From assembly GCA_947496175.1 (NCBI GenBank), contig CANMBU010000002.1:372001-436000 (forward strand): a stretch of 64,000 nucleotides of DNA, given 5' to 3'. Shown here piece by piece: positions 27,094-36,669 of the stretch (the stretch's first letter is position 1; each line of letters begins with the position of its first letter). Under the pieces are notes generated by a model. It saw nothing but the letters and a program-made list of their open reading frames with translations. It was not told the origin of the DNA and searched no databases. This DNA comes from an uncultured Roseovarius sp. Its GTDB lineage: Bacteria; Pseudomonadota; Alphaproteobacteria; Rhodobacterales; Rhodobacteraceae. The translations under genes and the position numbers were made by a program.

Positions 27094-30000
27094 CTACAGA
27101 AACTCAAACCTTCTGGACCATTTTGCCCAACGGAATAGTTAATGGAAAAGCACGGTTGTCAGTCTTCGTGACACCCAAGCTGATTGGTGAACCAGGCGAC
27201 ACATTAAAACTGATAGATTTCCCTGACATGCTGGATTGGCCGCAGCTTGCGGAAGCCATCGAATTCAAACTGTTCTGGCGGAAGGATGCGGCATCTTCTA
27301 CCGTCGCTGTCGACGGCGGGACTCAGTATGTACCGATAAATCGCGGAGAATTCGGTTTGGACACACCTGTCTGGAACCATCTGTTCAAATCGAGTTCTAT
27401 ACCCGTCGAGCCAGAACTTCGTTCCGCCGATGCAGCGGTCGCCGCCCAGCAAACGCCTCTGATTGGGGTAACATACCGGGCGGGCGTCATCGACCGAATG
27501 GTTAGCGAAACGCAGGTATATCATACAATGCGCTCAGTCCTGAACGTGGGCGAAGAACCTAGCGATCCACGCTTCACGGAAAAAAAGCGTTTTGATCGAA
27601 TGGTTTATCTCGCCTCTGGCGAGGGTGAGACGCAATTGCAGACACGGAAATTTGCCACGAAGATAGGTGAAGATGGCTTCAAATATGATGATGCCTCACT
27701 GATTGGGAGTTTCTTTGGAGAAGTGCCGCTAGACGGCCCCATCGAAGAATTGGCAGCGAACGACACGGCCCTCAACTCCCAATTCCAAGCATTCGCTCTT
27801 TATCACCGGCACGGGATCAAAAACCGAAACTATAAGATCCGACGGCCTTTCCCTGAACCAGAAAAATACCCAGACCTTAATTTTCACGACGCCGCACAAT
27901 ATCAGGTCACGGCAGGCCAAGACAGGGTATTGTTAGAGTTCTCTGAGAACATGCCTGTTATTTTGCCGGCCGCAGTCGGTGTTCCAGCCGGATTCGAAGT
28001 CAACATCTTTTATGCGCCGGACGAAAGTATTGAGTCGGTCGTTTCGAAGCAAGAACTCGTCCGGCGTGTGCCAAGGAACGGAACAAATGATAGTGGCGGC
28101 TTCATTTACAATCCGATAACGATCCGCGCTTCGGCCGGTGACACTATTGCAAGCGAAGGAACCAGCCTTCAACTCGGCGCCTTTCGAGGTGTTAAGTTGA
28201 CGCGCACGTCCGATGGCATCTGGGCCAATCAGACGCTGGAACAGCAAGATTTCCATGCCATCATTTCTGGTCTCGGCTCATACCCAATACTCATGAGACG
28301 TCTGGGCCTGCTATTCGATATTGAAGTCGACATAGCCGTGTTGCCCGGGGAAAAGGAGCAATTCCAACTTCTGGTAGAGCCTGTTTTTTCCGAAAATGCC
28401 GATGTAGATCAGCGCCCGGATTTTTCCGCCCATGTCGGATGGAGCGCTTGTGAGACCGGCGCATTCAAAACTGAGACCGAAAGTGGCATCAAATTCTGCA
28501 GTTTCACAACAATTTCTGAAGAGGCGGATGACGGGTCAACATTAGGCGGCTTCCAAGTTTTGAACAGGCAGAAGTTGGACGGATCTGTCTCGGTGGGATT
28601 TAGCCTTCAGGACACCGACGCAGCAATCCACAAAGTGGTTGATAAAGCGATTGCTGACGGAGCGCCGCCGGACCCAGAAAGCCTTGAAAAGACTTTGAAC
28701 CCCTACACGTCGGAACGGCGTATCCTCACGCCAGGGTCCCCCGGTGCCGCAACGGACGGTTCTGAAGCGCTTGAAATCGAAGGGACGTTTCGCCAGCCTG
28801 CCAGCCGTTCGACGGGCATTAGCGTTTTTCTGGACCAGGATGGCACACGCAGCATTGAGCAATTTCGCCGAAATGTAACTTCGTCGCGATCCCTGACCAC
28901 TTCAATCGGTTCCGAACATATCTTTCCGCCTGACTATGCCACAGCACCAGTGTCGTTTCGCGATGATGTCATGGTCGGTTGGACAGTTGATGTCTTTGTT
29001 TCCGGCGAAGATGTGCCCGAGGCTGATCAGACGTGGTATTCGCTGAACGACCGCCAATTGAAACTGAACTACCTCGGCAACGAGGCGCTTGGACAATATT
29101 TAGCACCGTCCGATGCCAATTGGATCGAAAAAGCTGGCGCCTCTGAATTTGACGAGAATGCTCGCCACCAGTTGCGTATTAGCGACTACAACTTTCGCTT
29201 TGACCAATGGAGTCTTAGCTCGCGTCATCCCAGTATGGCTGCTCCTGAGCTGGGAGACGGTGATGAAGCGTGGCAGCGCAGTGTCAGCCTGAATGTTGAC
29301 GCGGAAACCAGTGCATTTTCCCTTCCCAAGCTGCGCTATCGGCGCACGTACAATTTTCGCGCTACTCTAAAGGATCTGGCAGGCAACGGAGTCCATTTCG
29401 ACTACGCAAACGCAGGAATGGCTACTCCAAAGTCCAGCCTCGCAGCGGCAGTGGTAAGCGAACCAATCGTCTATCGCAGATTAGCCCCGATATCTCCGCC
29501 AGTGTTTTATGCGCTTCAGCCGCAAGGTCCTGGCTCCAAAGTGCCCAAGCTTAAGGACATAGAAGAGACTGAATCAATTCAGAGCCGGCCTGTTGGCCCC
29601 GACCAGAGCGACGTCCTGATAATTCGAAGCGGTGATCAGGTACCTGAGAAACTTGGGGCGGGCGAGTGGCTTGTTCTGCCACCTGACACGGACTTTCAGG
29701 AAGCGGAGGCAGCTGGCATGCTGGATGGTTTCTCCGATCCGGATGAAGGCCATTTTGTCCTCAAAAATAGGTATGATAAAAAGCTTCCTGACAAGTATGA
29801 TCCAGGATTTCTGGCATCTATTCGTTGGCCTTCCGGCCGCCTTGGAACACCCTACTTGCCTGACGGTTATGCCGCGGGCGCAACATTTTGCTATCTGCCG
29901 GCTGCGGAACGTAAGCCCTTGCTTGGTGGGTTTTCCAATCGGGCGAACAATGTGCTGGCGTCATCGCGCCGGGTCGGATTCGATCTGAGGCCAACTATCC

Positions 30001-31874
30001 CTGATCGTAAAAAACCTTTTTCGCAACCTTTCCGATTGCGCTTGAGGTCAGGCAATAGGAATAATCGGTTACGCGGCCGTAATATTGAAATCAATCTGCC
30101 ACCAGGCGAGCAACAACTGGTCAAGGTGAGTTGTTATCCGGACGAGGCGCGGCTGGATCATTTTGAACTGGCCCATCGGGCCATGTCTCCCGACACAGAT
30201 TTTCTTGTTCAGACAGAAGGTAAAGGCCTGAGTAAATCGCTTTGCAACAACTTTGCCGCCGTTAAGTCCACTCTCAGCGGAGGGTTGGTCTATCAGATCT
30301 CACCATCCAAGCTGGTACGCCTCATTCACGCCGTCGTTAAACCGGTTCAAAAGCCGGTATTCAGTGGAGCTTTACAAGTAACGAACCGTGTAACTGGGGG
30401 AAATGCAGTCGTCATGGAAGATGTCGCCCTCGGTATACACCGCGTAAGCACCGGCCGTATCGAGGTTTTTGTGGAATGGGAGGACTATCAGGATATTCCC
30501 GGACTGCAGGTTTTTCCCAGCAAACGGACAGAACGACGCCCATGCTTCGGCTGCGATGTGCCATTGCCGGATGTTACAATTGCACCAGACGAGACGCATC
30601 GCAAATTTGACATTGGCGGACGGCACGGATTCCCCAGCAACAAACATCTAAGCGTGCGCTATCAGGCAGTGGCAGTTTCCCGCTATAAGGAGTATTTTGA
30701 CAAAGCGATCACAGACGAAAGTGCGAACACAAAGCAGCGGTCTGAGCTCAGCTGTGCAATACCAATTCTGAATACAGCGCCACCACCGCCGCCTGAAGCG
30801 GTCTACATTCTGCCGCACTTTTTCAGAAAGGAACGAGTTGACACGGACCCGATGACAACATCCACAGCGAGGGAAGCCGGATTTACGGTTTTCATGAAAC
30901 GGGGTTGGTTCAGGAGCGGCCAGGACGAACGGCTTGGAGTCGTTCTGCAGTCAGCGGTCGACGGTGCAGCCAATACCAATCCAAATCTGCCTCCAGTCCC
31001 GATTACCGAGTGGGGGTCAGATCCTACAATACTCGACCGTAACCCAATCAAAGAGCAGCCAGCACTCAATGATTTCCTCAATACCGTAGATCTGGTAACG
31101 GCCTGTCCGATGCCCGCGGATTTTGACCCTAATGATCCTCCTGTTCCCGATCCGCTGGTTTTGAAATGCGATGATCCGGTGGAAGGCTGTATTGTATCGG
31201 TGCGAGACGGCGTGGCACTACCGCCACTTGTTCCACCCGTTGAGGTTGTGGAGCCGCAGGGACTAGAGCAATCCGAAAATCCGCAACAGGAGCCTGAAGC
31301 CAAGACCCGCGAAAATGATGGATATGGACCCGATTTGGCACCAGAGCAGGAGCTGCGCGTTGACGTCGCTACCTATGCAGTCGAGTGTGATTTCAGAAAA
31401 GATCTGCTTTACGCAGAAGTCAGAGTAAAGCAACCCGGTGCCTATGCTCCGTTTGTAAGGTTTGCTCTGGCTCGTTACCAAAAGAACTCTGCAAAGTATT
31501 GTGCACTGTCCTCGATTGTTCATGTTGACTACGTACAACTTACCCCCGACCGGGTTGTGTCAGTGACGCGCTCGGGCGAGAGCCCGCAAGCGCCCCGCCG
31601 CGTTGTAGTCAGCGGCCCAGGCCGTGGAGATGATGCAAAAGGTCATCGCACCAATATTCTGCGGGTATATCGCCTGAACGATCGGGACGTGCGCGAGCAA
31701 TACCCGTTGGAGGTGATCGGAGAATGGGTCGAGCAGACTGAAGACACCATAGAGTTGTTTCAGTGGGAATTTGAACTTTCTGGCTCAGATGGTGCGAAGT
31801 ATTTTCTTGAGGAATTTGAGATTTGGCAGGACGGAGCGGAGAGGATGGTTTTTTCGCAAGAGGTTTCGTTATGA
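27090..31874 (+). CDS. Second giant protein of unknown function (1594 aa)
   Basis: It starts with TTG at 27090, overlapping the preceding stop as TTGA. GGAGGAAG precedes it with good spacing, so the rare start is credible. The 1594 residues begin TTETQTFWTILPNGIVNGK with no signal peptide or membrane segment. Composition is beta-rich and acidic. A Pro/Glu-rich stretch (about residues 1370-1430) separates the last ~150 residues, which read like a further beta domain. No known motif is recognised. Size match and coupling to the first giant suggest that they form a complex; the first could carry it out through Tat. Confidence 0.78.
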   Translation: MTTETQTFWTILPNGIVNGKARLSVFVTPKLIGEPGDTLKLIDFPDMLDWPQLAEAIEFKLFWRKDAASSTVAVDGGTQYVPINRGEFGLDTPVWNHLFKSSSIPVEPELRSADAAVAAQQTPLIGVTYRAGVIDRMVSETQVYHTMRSVLNVGEEPSDPRFTEKKRFDRMVYLASGEGETQLQTRKFATKIGEDGFKYDDASLIGSFFGEVPLDGPIEELAANDTALNSQFQAFALYHRHGIKNRNYKIRRPFPEPEKYPDLNFHDAAQYQVTAGQDRVLLEFSENMPVILPAAVGVPAGFEVNIFYAPDESIESVVSKQELVRRVPRNGTNDSGGFIYNPITIRASAGDTIASEGTSLQLGAFRGVKLTRTSDGIWANQTLEQQDFHAIISGLGSYPILMRRLGLLFDIEVDIAVLPGEKEQFQLLVEPVFSENADVDQRPDFSAHVGWSACETGAFKTETESGIKFCSFTTISEEADDGSTLGGFQVLNRQKLDGSVSVGFSLQDTDAAIHKVVDKAIADGAPPDPESLEKTLNPYTSERRILTPGSPGAATDGSEALEIEGTFRQPASRSTGISVFLDQDGTRSIEQFRRNVTSSRSLTTSIGSEHIFPPDYATAPVSFRDDVMVGWTVDVFVSGEDVPEADQTWYSLNDRQLKLNYLGNEALGQYLAPSDANWIEKAGASEFDENARHQLRISDYNFRFDQWSLSSRHPSMAAPELGDGDEAWQRSVSLNVDAETSAFSLPKLRYRRTYNFRATLKDLAGNGVHFDYANAGMATPKSSLAAAVVSEPIVYRRLAPISPPVFYALQPQGPGSKVPKLKDIEETESIQSRPVGPDQSDVLIIRSGDQVPEKLGAGEWLVLPPDTDFQEAEAAGMLDGFSDPDEGHFVLKNRYDKKLPDKYDPGFLASIRWPSGRLGTPYLPDGYAAGATFCYLPAAERKPLLGGFSNRANNVLASSRRVGFDLRPTIPDRKKPFSQPFRLRLRSGNRNNRLRGRNIEINLPPGEQQLVKVSCYPDEARLDHFELAHRAMSPDTDFLVQTEGKGLSKSLCNNFAAVKSTLSGGLVYQISPSKLVRLIHAVVKPVQKPVFSGALQVTNRVTGGNAVVMEDVALGIHRVSTGRIEVFVEWEDYQDIPGLQVFPSKRTERRPCFGCDVPLPDVTIAPDETHRKFDIGGRHGFPSNKHLSVRYQAVAVSRYKEYFDKAITDESANTKQRSELSCAIPILNTAPPPPPEAVYILPHFFRKERVDTDPMTTSTAREAGFTVFMKRGWFRSGQDERLGVVLQSAVDGAANTNPNLPPVPITEWGSDPTILDRNPIKEQPALNDFLNTVDLVTACPMPADFDPNDPPVPDPLVLKCDDPVEGCIVSVRDGVALPPLVPPVEVVEPQGLEQSENPQQEPEAKTRENDGYGPDLAPEQELRVDVATYAVECDFRKDLLYAEVRVKQPGAYAPFVRFALARYQKNSAKYCALSSIVHVDYVQLTPDRVVSVTRSGESPQAPRRVVVSGPGRGDDAKGHRTNILRVYRLNDRDVREQYPLEVIGEWVEQTEDTIELFQWEFELSGSDGAKYFLEEFEIWQDGAERMVFSQEVSL

Positions 31875-32896
31875 TTTCTAAAAACGGAATAAGCACATTT
31901 AGGCATATGAGATGGAAGCCTATTACTTTTGTGGTTCTGTTAAGTTTCTTCTACCTGGCATTGGCAAGTTCGGGTGAAGCGCAGAATAGACCTTTCAATT
32001 TCTGTGCAAAGCAATGGCCTTTATCCCCTGCAGACCAAACAGTCCTTTCAAACACTGCGTCAAAGGTTCTTGATCCAAAACGGATCAAAACACGTATGTG
32101 GCCGACTCGAATGATCCCTTTCGCTGTCGATCCAAATGTTCAACAGCAGGATGGTGGCAAACTGTATGCCGGCGTTCTTGAGGCAGCAAAACATATCAAC
32201 AAACATACAAATCTGACACTTGTGGAATGTCCTCTGCAATTGGCGGAGAAGACAAGTTCTATAAAGAGCTATATATATGTTTCACGTTCCGGTCTTTGGT
32301 GCGACGATGGATGCTGCGCTAGGCACGTCGGCTACCGTCCAAAGTTCAAATGGGGATTTCTGACCGTCGGACGGGCAAGAGATGAAATCGCACGTGGAAG
32401 CGTAATCGGAATTGGCTCGAAGCTCTGTCATCCAAACTCGCCCCTCGGCGACCAGACCGGCGGTATCATTCATGAGTTCCTTCACGCGATTGGGCTAAAT
32501 CATGCACATCAAAATCCGGTGTCAAGAACTTACCTGAGTGAGGCGACCCTCCTAGGGTCGCAGTGCGATGTTGAGAAGACCGGGTGGCACTGGATGAATC
32601 AGTATGATCCCTCTTCAATAATGCACTATACATTGGGGACTTGCGGGATGACGTTGAAAAAAAGTGCCTCAAACCAAAAGATTGATGAGTTGGACAACCT
32701 CATAAACTCCGGCGACATTTGCGGATACAACAATGTTAGTGGTCCGAATTGCTTTAAAAAGAACCAGTTCGACACCAACAAATGTGTCTCTTTCACCGAC
32801 CAGGCTTGGCTCTACGCAGGTTACAAGGATGTTGAGCCGGATGGATTCGAGCTTCAACCACTGATCGATAGCGGGCAGTGTAAGGTGATAAATTAA
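31871..32896 (+). CDS. Secreted astacin-like zinc metalloprotease
   Basis: ATG 31871 overlaps the second giant's stop (ATGA). The 341-residue protein has a hydrophobic signal (ITFVVLLSFFYLALASSGEA). The zinc site is HEFLHAIGLNH (H201, E202, H205, H211), and the Met-turn is SIMHY (M251, Y253). This HExxHxxGxxH plus SxMHY pattern is that of astacins (M12A metzincins). Multiple cysteines (CDDGCC near residue 150) suggest disulphides outside the cytoplasm. It probably processes or releases the giant proteins, or attacks external protein; both are inference. Confidence 0.85.
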   Translation: MISKNGISTFRHMRWKPITFVVLLSFFYLALASSGEAQNRPFNFCAKQWPLSPADQTVLSNTASKVLDPKRIKTRMWPTRMIPFAVDPNVQQQDGGKLYAGVLEAAKHINKHTNLTLVECPLQLAEKTSSIKSYIYVSRSGLWCDDGCCARHVGYRPKFKWGFLTVGRARDEIARGSVIGIGSKLCHPNSPLGDQTGGIIHEFLHAIGLNHAHQNPVSRTYLSEATLLGSQCDVEKTGWHWMNQYDPSSIMHYTLGTCGMTLKKSASNQKIDELDNLINSGDICGYNNVSGPNCFKKNQFDTNKCVSFTDQAWLYAGYKDVEPDGFELQPLIDSGQCKVIN

Positions 32897-32914
32897 TCTA
32901 CATCCGCAATGGTC

Positions 32915-33268
32915 TCAAAATGCCGAAATCGTCACTGCTCGCCGCAACTGAAGCTCCTCCGGGTTCCCTGAAAACTGCCGTTCTCCAAAACTTCGCAATG
33001 AAATGCGGTCGTTGGGAACTCCAAGTTTGATCAGCGCTTCGGCGACTTCGTCGGTGCGCAGCGTTGACAAGGCAAAGTTGTACTCGTGGTCAGCCGAACT
33101 GCTGGAAAACCCATTCACGATAAACTGTTGGTTGCTCTTCATATTGTCGGACCAAAATCTCCTGATACGCTGTTTCTGTGACGCATTCAGTCGATACTGG
33201 TCAGGCCCATATCTGATATCCAAAGTTGGCACGCTAACCTCCAGGAGAACTGGCTGAGTATAGCACAA
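32915..33268 (-). CDS. OmpA-like peptidoglycan-binding domain protein, short or truncated
   Basis: The 117 residues contain a whole OmpA C-terminal domain: an opening strand (LDIRYGPDQYRLNASQKQ), NFALSTLRTDEVAEALIKLG, VPNDRISLRSFGE and an LQLRRAVTISAF end. No signal peptide or outer-membrane part is present before it, so either the front has been lost or it is a stand-alone domain with an undetected start. It converges with the astacin gene, 18 bases apart. Confidence 0.65.
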   Translation of the reverse strand: MCYTQPVLLEVSVPTLDIRYGPDQYRLNASQKQRIRRFWSDNMKSNQQFIVNGFSSSSADHEYNFALSTLRTDEVAEALIKLGVPNDRISLRSFGERQFSGNPEELQLRRAVTISAF

Positions 33269-33476
33269 TCAAGTTCAAACATGAATGTAATTGTATTCTT
33301 GCAATCGCGCAACGGGCAGAAAGGAACCCTTCGAATGCCAGTGCCACCAATCCGAATTTTCGTTGGCCGGACTTTCAACTGGCAGATAAGCGCCATTATG
33401 TTAAATGCTGGCCGCGTGCTGCATGAGGCGCATCTAAGTCCTGCAAACAAGGCGACCCCGACGCGCTCACTGCTCT

Positions 33477-34118
33477 CTAGCCCACCAGGCCGTCGACCCA
33501 TGCCGAAACCGCTCCGCCCATGGACTGGATATGATCCGCATGTGTGAAGCCTGAAACGCGTTTGCGTGGCTTCAGATCGTGATCGCCATCTTCAAACCAA
33601 GTCATCAGGATTGCCGATGAAAGCTCGTACTGGCTGACTTCATCCATCGAGCCGAACTGGTCACGCGTTCCCTGGCAGATCAGTGTTGGGGTTCGCAGTT
33701 CTTGCAGATGCTCGGTGCGCAGTTTCTCGGGTTTCCCGATCGGGTGGAATGGATAGCCTACGCAGAGCAACCCAGCGATGCGTTCCGCTTCAAACAGCTC
33801 ATCGGCAATCATGCTGGCAACACGCCCACCCATAGACTTCCCACCTATGATTAGCGGGCCATCAGCTTGCAGCTCATCGATCGCAGCCAAGTAATCTGAC
33901 TTCAGTTTTTCAGCATGTGGCGGGGGCCTCCTTGTGCCCTCAATTCTGCGATTTGCCATGTACGGGAATTCAAACCGAACAACTCCCAGACCGTGTTCGG
34001 CCAGCGCTTCTGCTGTTGCCGTCATTGCGTGGGAGTCCATCGGAGCACCGGCGCCATGAGCAAACATGATGCTTGCGCGCGCTGCATCAGGGGTGAGTTC
34101 TAGGAATTTGGTCGACAC
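33477..34118 (-). CDS. Alpha/beta hydrolase of the KANL3/Tex30-like family
   Basis: The 213-residue protein shows the alpha/beta-hydrolase core: SIMFAHGAGAPMDSHAM at the oxyanion strand, nucleophile elbow GGKSMGGR, PTLICQGTRDQFG for the acid, and WFEDGDHDLKPRK for the catalytic His. This matches the small dienelactone-hydrolase-related family found in many proteobacteria. No signal peptide. It is likely a cytoplasmic esterase of unknown substrate and the last ordinary chromosomal gene before the island. Confidence 0.85.
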   Translation of the reverse strand: MSTKFLELTPDAARASIMFAHGAGAPMDSHAMTATAEALAEHGLGVVRFEFPYMANRRIEGTRRPPPHAEKLKSDYLAAIDELQADGPLIIGGKSMGGRVASMIADELFEAERIAGLLCVGYPFHPIGKPEKLRTEHLQELRTPTLICQGTRDQFGSMDEVSQYELSSAILMTWFEDGDHDLKPRKRVSGFTHADHIQSMGGAVSAWVDGLVG

Positions 34119-34475
34119 GATTTCTGCTGCGTTTAGGGCTTCGAGGCGCGTATTTCAGAAGACAGTATACCCCACATCGCAGGCAAAAGGGCCACCCAAA
34201 CGATCCCAGGCACGGCTTCACCGTCTATCAGCGGCAGGCGCTACCTCGAGGCGACGTTTCTCAATTCCTTCACCTCCGCCAAAGTAAGTATCGGTCGTAC
34301 GATCTAGATAGATTCCTGACAAATGATTTTCTGGCATGACGCCGAGCTGCTTTACGTCGATGTTGGAATGTCTAAAATTGCTAAAAAACAATGGTGTAAG
34401 CTTCATCTGGGAAGATACTGGCATATAATATCTTTGCTATGAAGTATAACATAAGTGAAATATTACCTACATATA
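34119..34475. other. AT-rich junction between chromosome and defence island
   Basis: No gene is supported. From about 34410 on, base composition drops well below the neighbours' GC content. This and the defence genes that follow suggest that the left border of acquired DNA lies here. I could not identify an attachment site. Confidence 0.4.
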
Positions 34476-34504
34476 TTGAAAATTCACGGATCTGTTCGTA
34501 TATA
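34476..34504 (+). promoter_or_regulatory. Candidate promoter of the GHKL-ATPase operon
   Basis: TTGAAA (34476-34481), a 17-base spacer, then TATATA (34499-34504), 33 bases before the first gene of the operon. Both boxes are good matches to sigma-70. Confidence 0.55.
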
Positions 34505-34537
34505 TTGAGCCAGTGAGACACCGAGGCGGATAATCCG

Positions 34538-34768
34538 ATGGCAGAGCGCGATAAGAGGGCGAAGTTCGTTCAGCTCGCAGAGAACAGGGTCAATCGGGCG
34601 ATCAAGGATCTCCAGCTGATCGGAAATCTCTCAAATCGTTCGGCCTACGAATTCACTGATGAGGATATTCGGAAGATTTTTCGGACGCTTCAGAGAGAAC
34701 TCGACACGGCGAAAAGCCGCTTCTCGCGAGGCGACAAGAGTAGCGCTGACGGCTTTCGGATTGGGTGA
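34538..34768 (+). CDS. Small helical protein opening the GHKL operon (76 aa)
   Basis: The 76 residues (start MAERDKRAKFVQLAENRVNR) are highly charged and mainly helical, with no motif I recognise. The ATG follows a candidate promoter, and the next gene starts 17 bases after its stop, so it belongs to the GHKL operon. Small first genes in defence operons are often regulators or inhibitors, but nothing in the sequence proves this. Confidence 0.6.
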   Translation: MAERDKRAKFVQLAENRVNRAIKDLQLIGNLSNRSAYEFTDEDIRKIFRTLQRELDTAKSRFSRGDKSSADGFRIG

Positions 34769-34785
34769 AGTAGGGATTGATTAAG

Positions 34786-36669
34786 ATGTCAGAAGTACGA
34801 CTGGAATTTCTGGAGAACCAGGCAGGTGAGGTTGAAGGCCTCGGCCACGCTGGAATCGAGACTTTCCGTGACACGCCATTTGTCAGCTGCAGCCGTGAGG
34901 CTGGCCAGAACACGTTGGATGCAGCAGCGGGACGCCCCGTTCGGATGGTGCTCCGCGAACACCAGGTGCAGGCAACCGAGATCCCCGGCATCGAGAAGCT
35001 CAGAGAAACCATCGTGTCATGCCTGAAAGCAGCCCGCGCGACAGGAAGCGAAAAGGACCGTGACTACTTCGAGAATGCCCATGATGTTGTGACGAGGGAC
35101 GTCATCCCGGTACTCGAGATTGCGGACTACAATACAACAGGACTGGAAGGGCCGCCGAACGACAGCGGTTCGAAGTTCCATGCCCTCGTGAAAAGTTCCG
35201 GCAAGAGCAACAAGTCGACCGAGACCTCGGGCGGCTCGTTCGGGATCGGGAAGAATGCAACCTTCGCAGTCTCCGATCTTCGAACGGTCTTCTATTCAAC
35301 GCTCCACGAGACCCCTGATGGACCGAGGTTTGCGCTTCAGGGAAAGGTACAGCTCGTTTCGCACCGGGATGCTGACGGTATCGAGCGGACCGCCAAAGGA
35401 TATTGGGGGCATCCGGAACACTTCATGGCGGTCGAAAACCCGGCGCTGGTCCCTGAGTGGCTTCGCCGTGAAACGAAGGGAACCTCAGTATTTTCCATAG
35501 GGTTTCGGGGCCGGGAGGACTGGATCGACCGGATGACCGTCCCGCTTCTCTCAAATTTCTTTGCAGCAGTGGACGACGGCGACATTGAATTCGGGGTCGG
35601 AGACTCTGCGCGCACTGTCAATTCCGAAACTTTGGCTGAACTGCTCGATGACAGCGCGATCGAAGAGGCCGGGGAAGAGGCCTCGCATGGCGATGATATC
35701 CGGCTCGCGCGGCAGCTCTACCGGTGCCGCAAATCGGAAAGCGCCGTGACAAAACGTTTCCGAGTGGATGATCTGGGCGAGTTCACAGCGAAAATCCTCG
35801 TCGAGGAAGGAATGCCCAAGCGTGTAGCGATCGTTCGCAATGGCATGCTGATTGCTCAGTCCCTGGAACATTTTGGCGATAAATTTGCGAGGTTTCCCGG
35901 CGCGCGTGATTTCATCATGCTGGTTGAGCCGGCCGACGACGAAGCCAGCAAGGTTCTGAAGTCATTGGAAAACCCGCAGCATAACGCTTTTTCTGCTGGA
36001 CGGCTTGATGACCCCGCCAAGCAGAAGAGAGTAACCCGGGCAATGAAGCGGCTCATCCATGAGATCCGCGCGCTGATCAGGGAAAACGCAGAGATCACCG
36101 GTGGTGACGCGGTTAAGCTTGATGAACTCGGAGAGTTTTTTGCCGACGCGGGCAGCGAAGAAGCCAAAGTGCCCTCCGCCGAAGACGACCCGGAAACGAT
36201 CAGGTTCACGCCAGCAAAGCGTGTCCGGCCAAAGCCTCGGAAGCCGGTTGCGCGGCACGCCGAAGGTGATGAGGGAGGTGCTGGCCACAACGACGGAGCC
36301 GGAGGTGTCGGAACTGACGGAAAGGGTGGCGGCTCCGGTGCTGGCGAAGGAGGTGACGGTACCAGGGGACAGCAACCGGTTATCCGGCTTGCAACGGTTC
36401 GCAACGTCGAGCAGAGTCCACGGACCAGAAAGGTCTTCTTCACTCCGGATGAGGCCGGAGACATCGAACTCACTTTCCTTGCTACGGGCGTCTATGACGA
36501 GACAGAGCTCAGAATTGCCAGTGCTTCGGGTGCTGCAAATTGCGCTGCCAGCCGGGGACGCGTTGAGCTGAGCGTTAATCAGGGCGCGCGTGTTGAGATC
36601 GAAGTGACCTTTGACGACGATTACACCGGACCTGTTGAGGTTTCTGCAGTCCGGAGGGTGAGCTCATGA
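34786..36669 (+). CDS. GHKL (HSP90/MutL/MORC-like) ATPase
   Basis: A 627-residue protein with a Bergerat ATP fold: SREAGQNTLDAA (N42, D45), LEIADYNTTGLEG (D114, N116, G119) and GGSFGIGKNATFA (149-161, ATP lid with Lys). A possible S5-like transducer with KILVEEGMPKRVAIVRNGM follows near residue 345. Then comes a Gly-rich linker (about 500-525), and the C-terminus looks like a beta domain. GHKL ATPases of MutL/MORC type are known companions of restriction systems. It overlaps the 280-residue gene (ATGA). A defence role is likely but inferred from context. Confidence 0.8.
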   Translation: MSEVRLEFLENQAGEVEGLGHAGIETFRDTPFVSCSREAGQNTLDAAAGRPVRMVLREHQVQATEIPGIEKLRETIVSCLKAARATGSEKDRDYFENAHDVVTRDVIPVLEIADYNTTGLEGPPNDSGSKFHALVKSSGKSNKSTETSGGSFGIGKNATFAVSDLRTVFYSTLHETPDGPRFALQGKVQLVSHRDADGIERTAKGYWGHPEHFMAVENPALVPEWLRRETKGTSVFSIGFRGREDWIDRMTVPLLSNFFAAVDDGDIEFGVGDSARTVNSETLAELLDDSAIEEAGEEASHGDDIRLARQLYRCRKSESAVTKRFRVDDLGEFTAKILVEEGMPKRVAIVRNGMLIAQSLEHFGDKFARFPGARDFIMLVEPADDEASKVLKSLENPQHNAFSAGRLDDPAKQKRVTRAMKRLIHEIRALIRENAEITGGDAVKLDELGEFFADAGSEEAKVPSAEDDPETIRFTPAKRVRPKPRKPVARHAEGDEGGAGHNDGAGGVGTDGKGGGSGAGEGGDGTRGQQPVIRLATVRNVEQSPRTRKVFFTPDEAGDIELTFLATGVYDETELRIASASGAANCAASRGRVELSVNQGARVEIEVTFDDDYTGPVEVSAVRRVSS

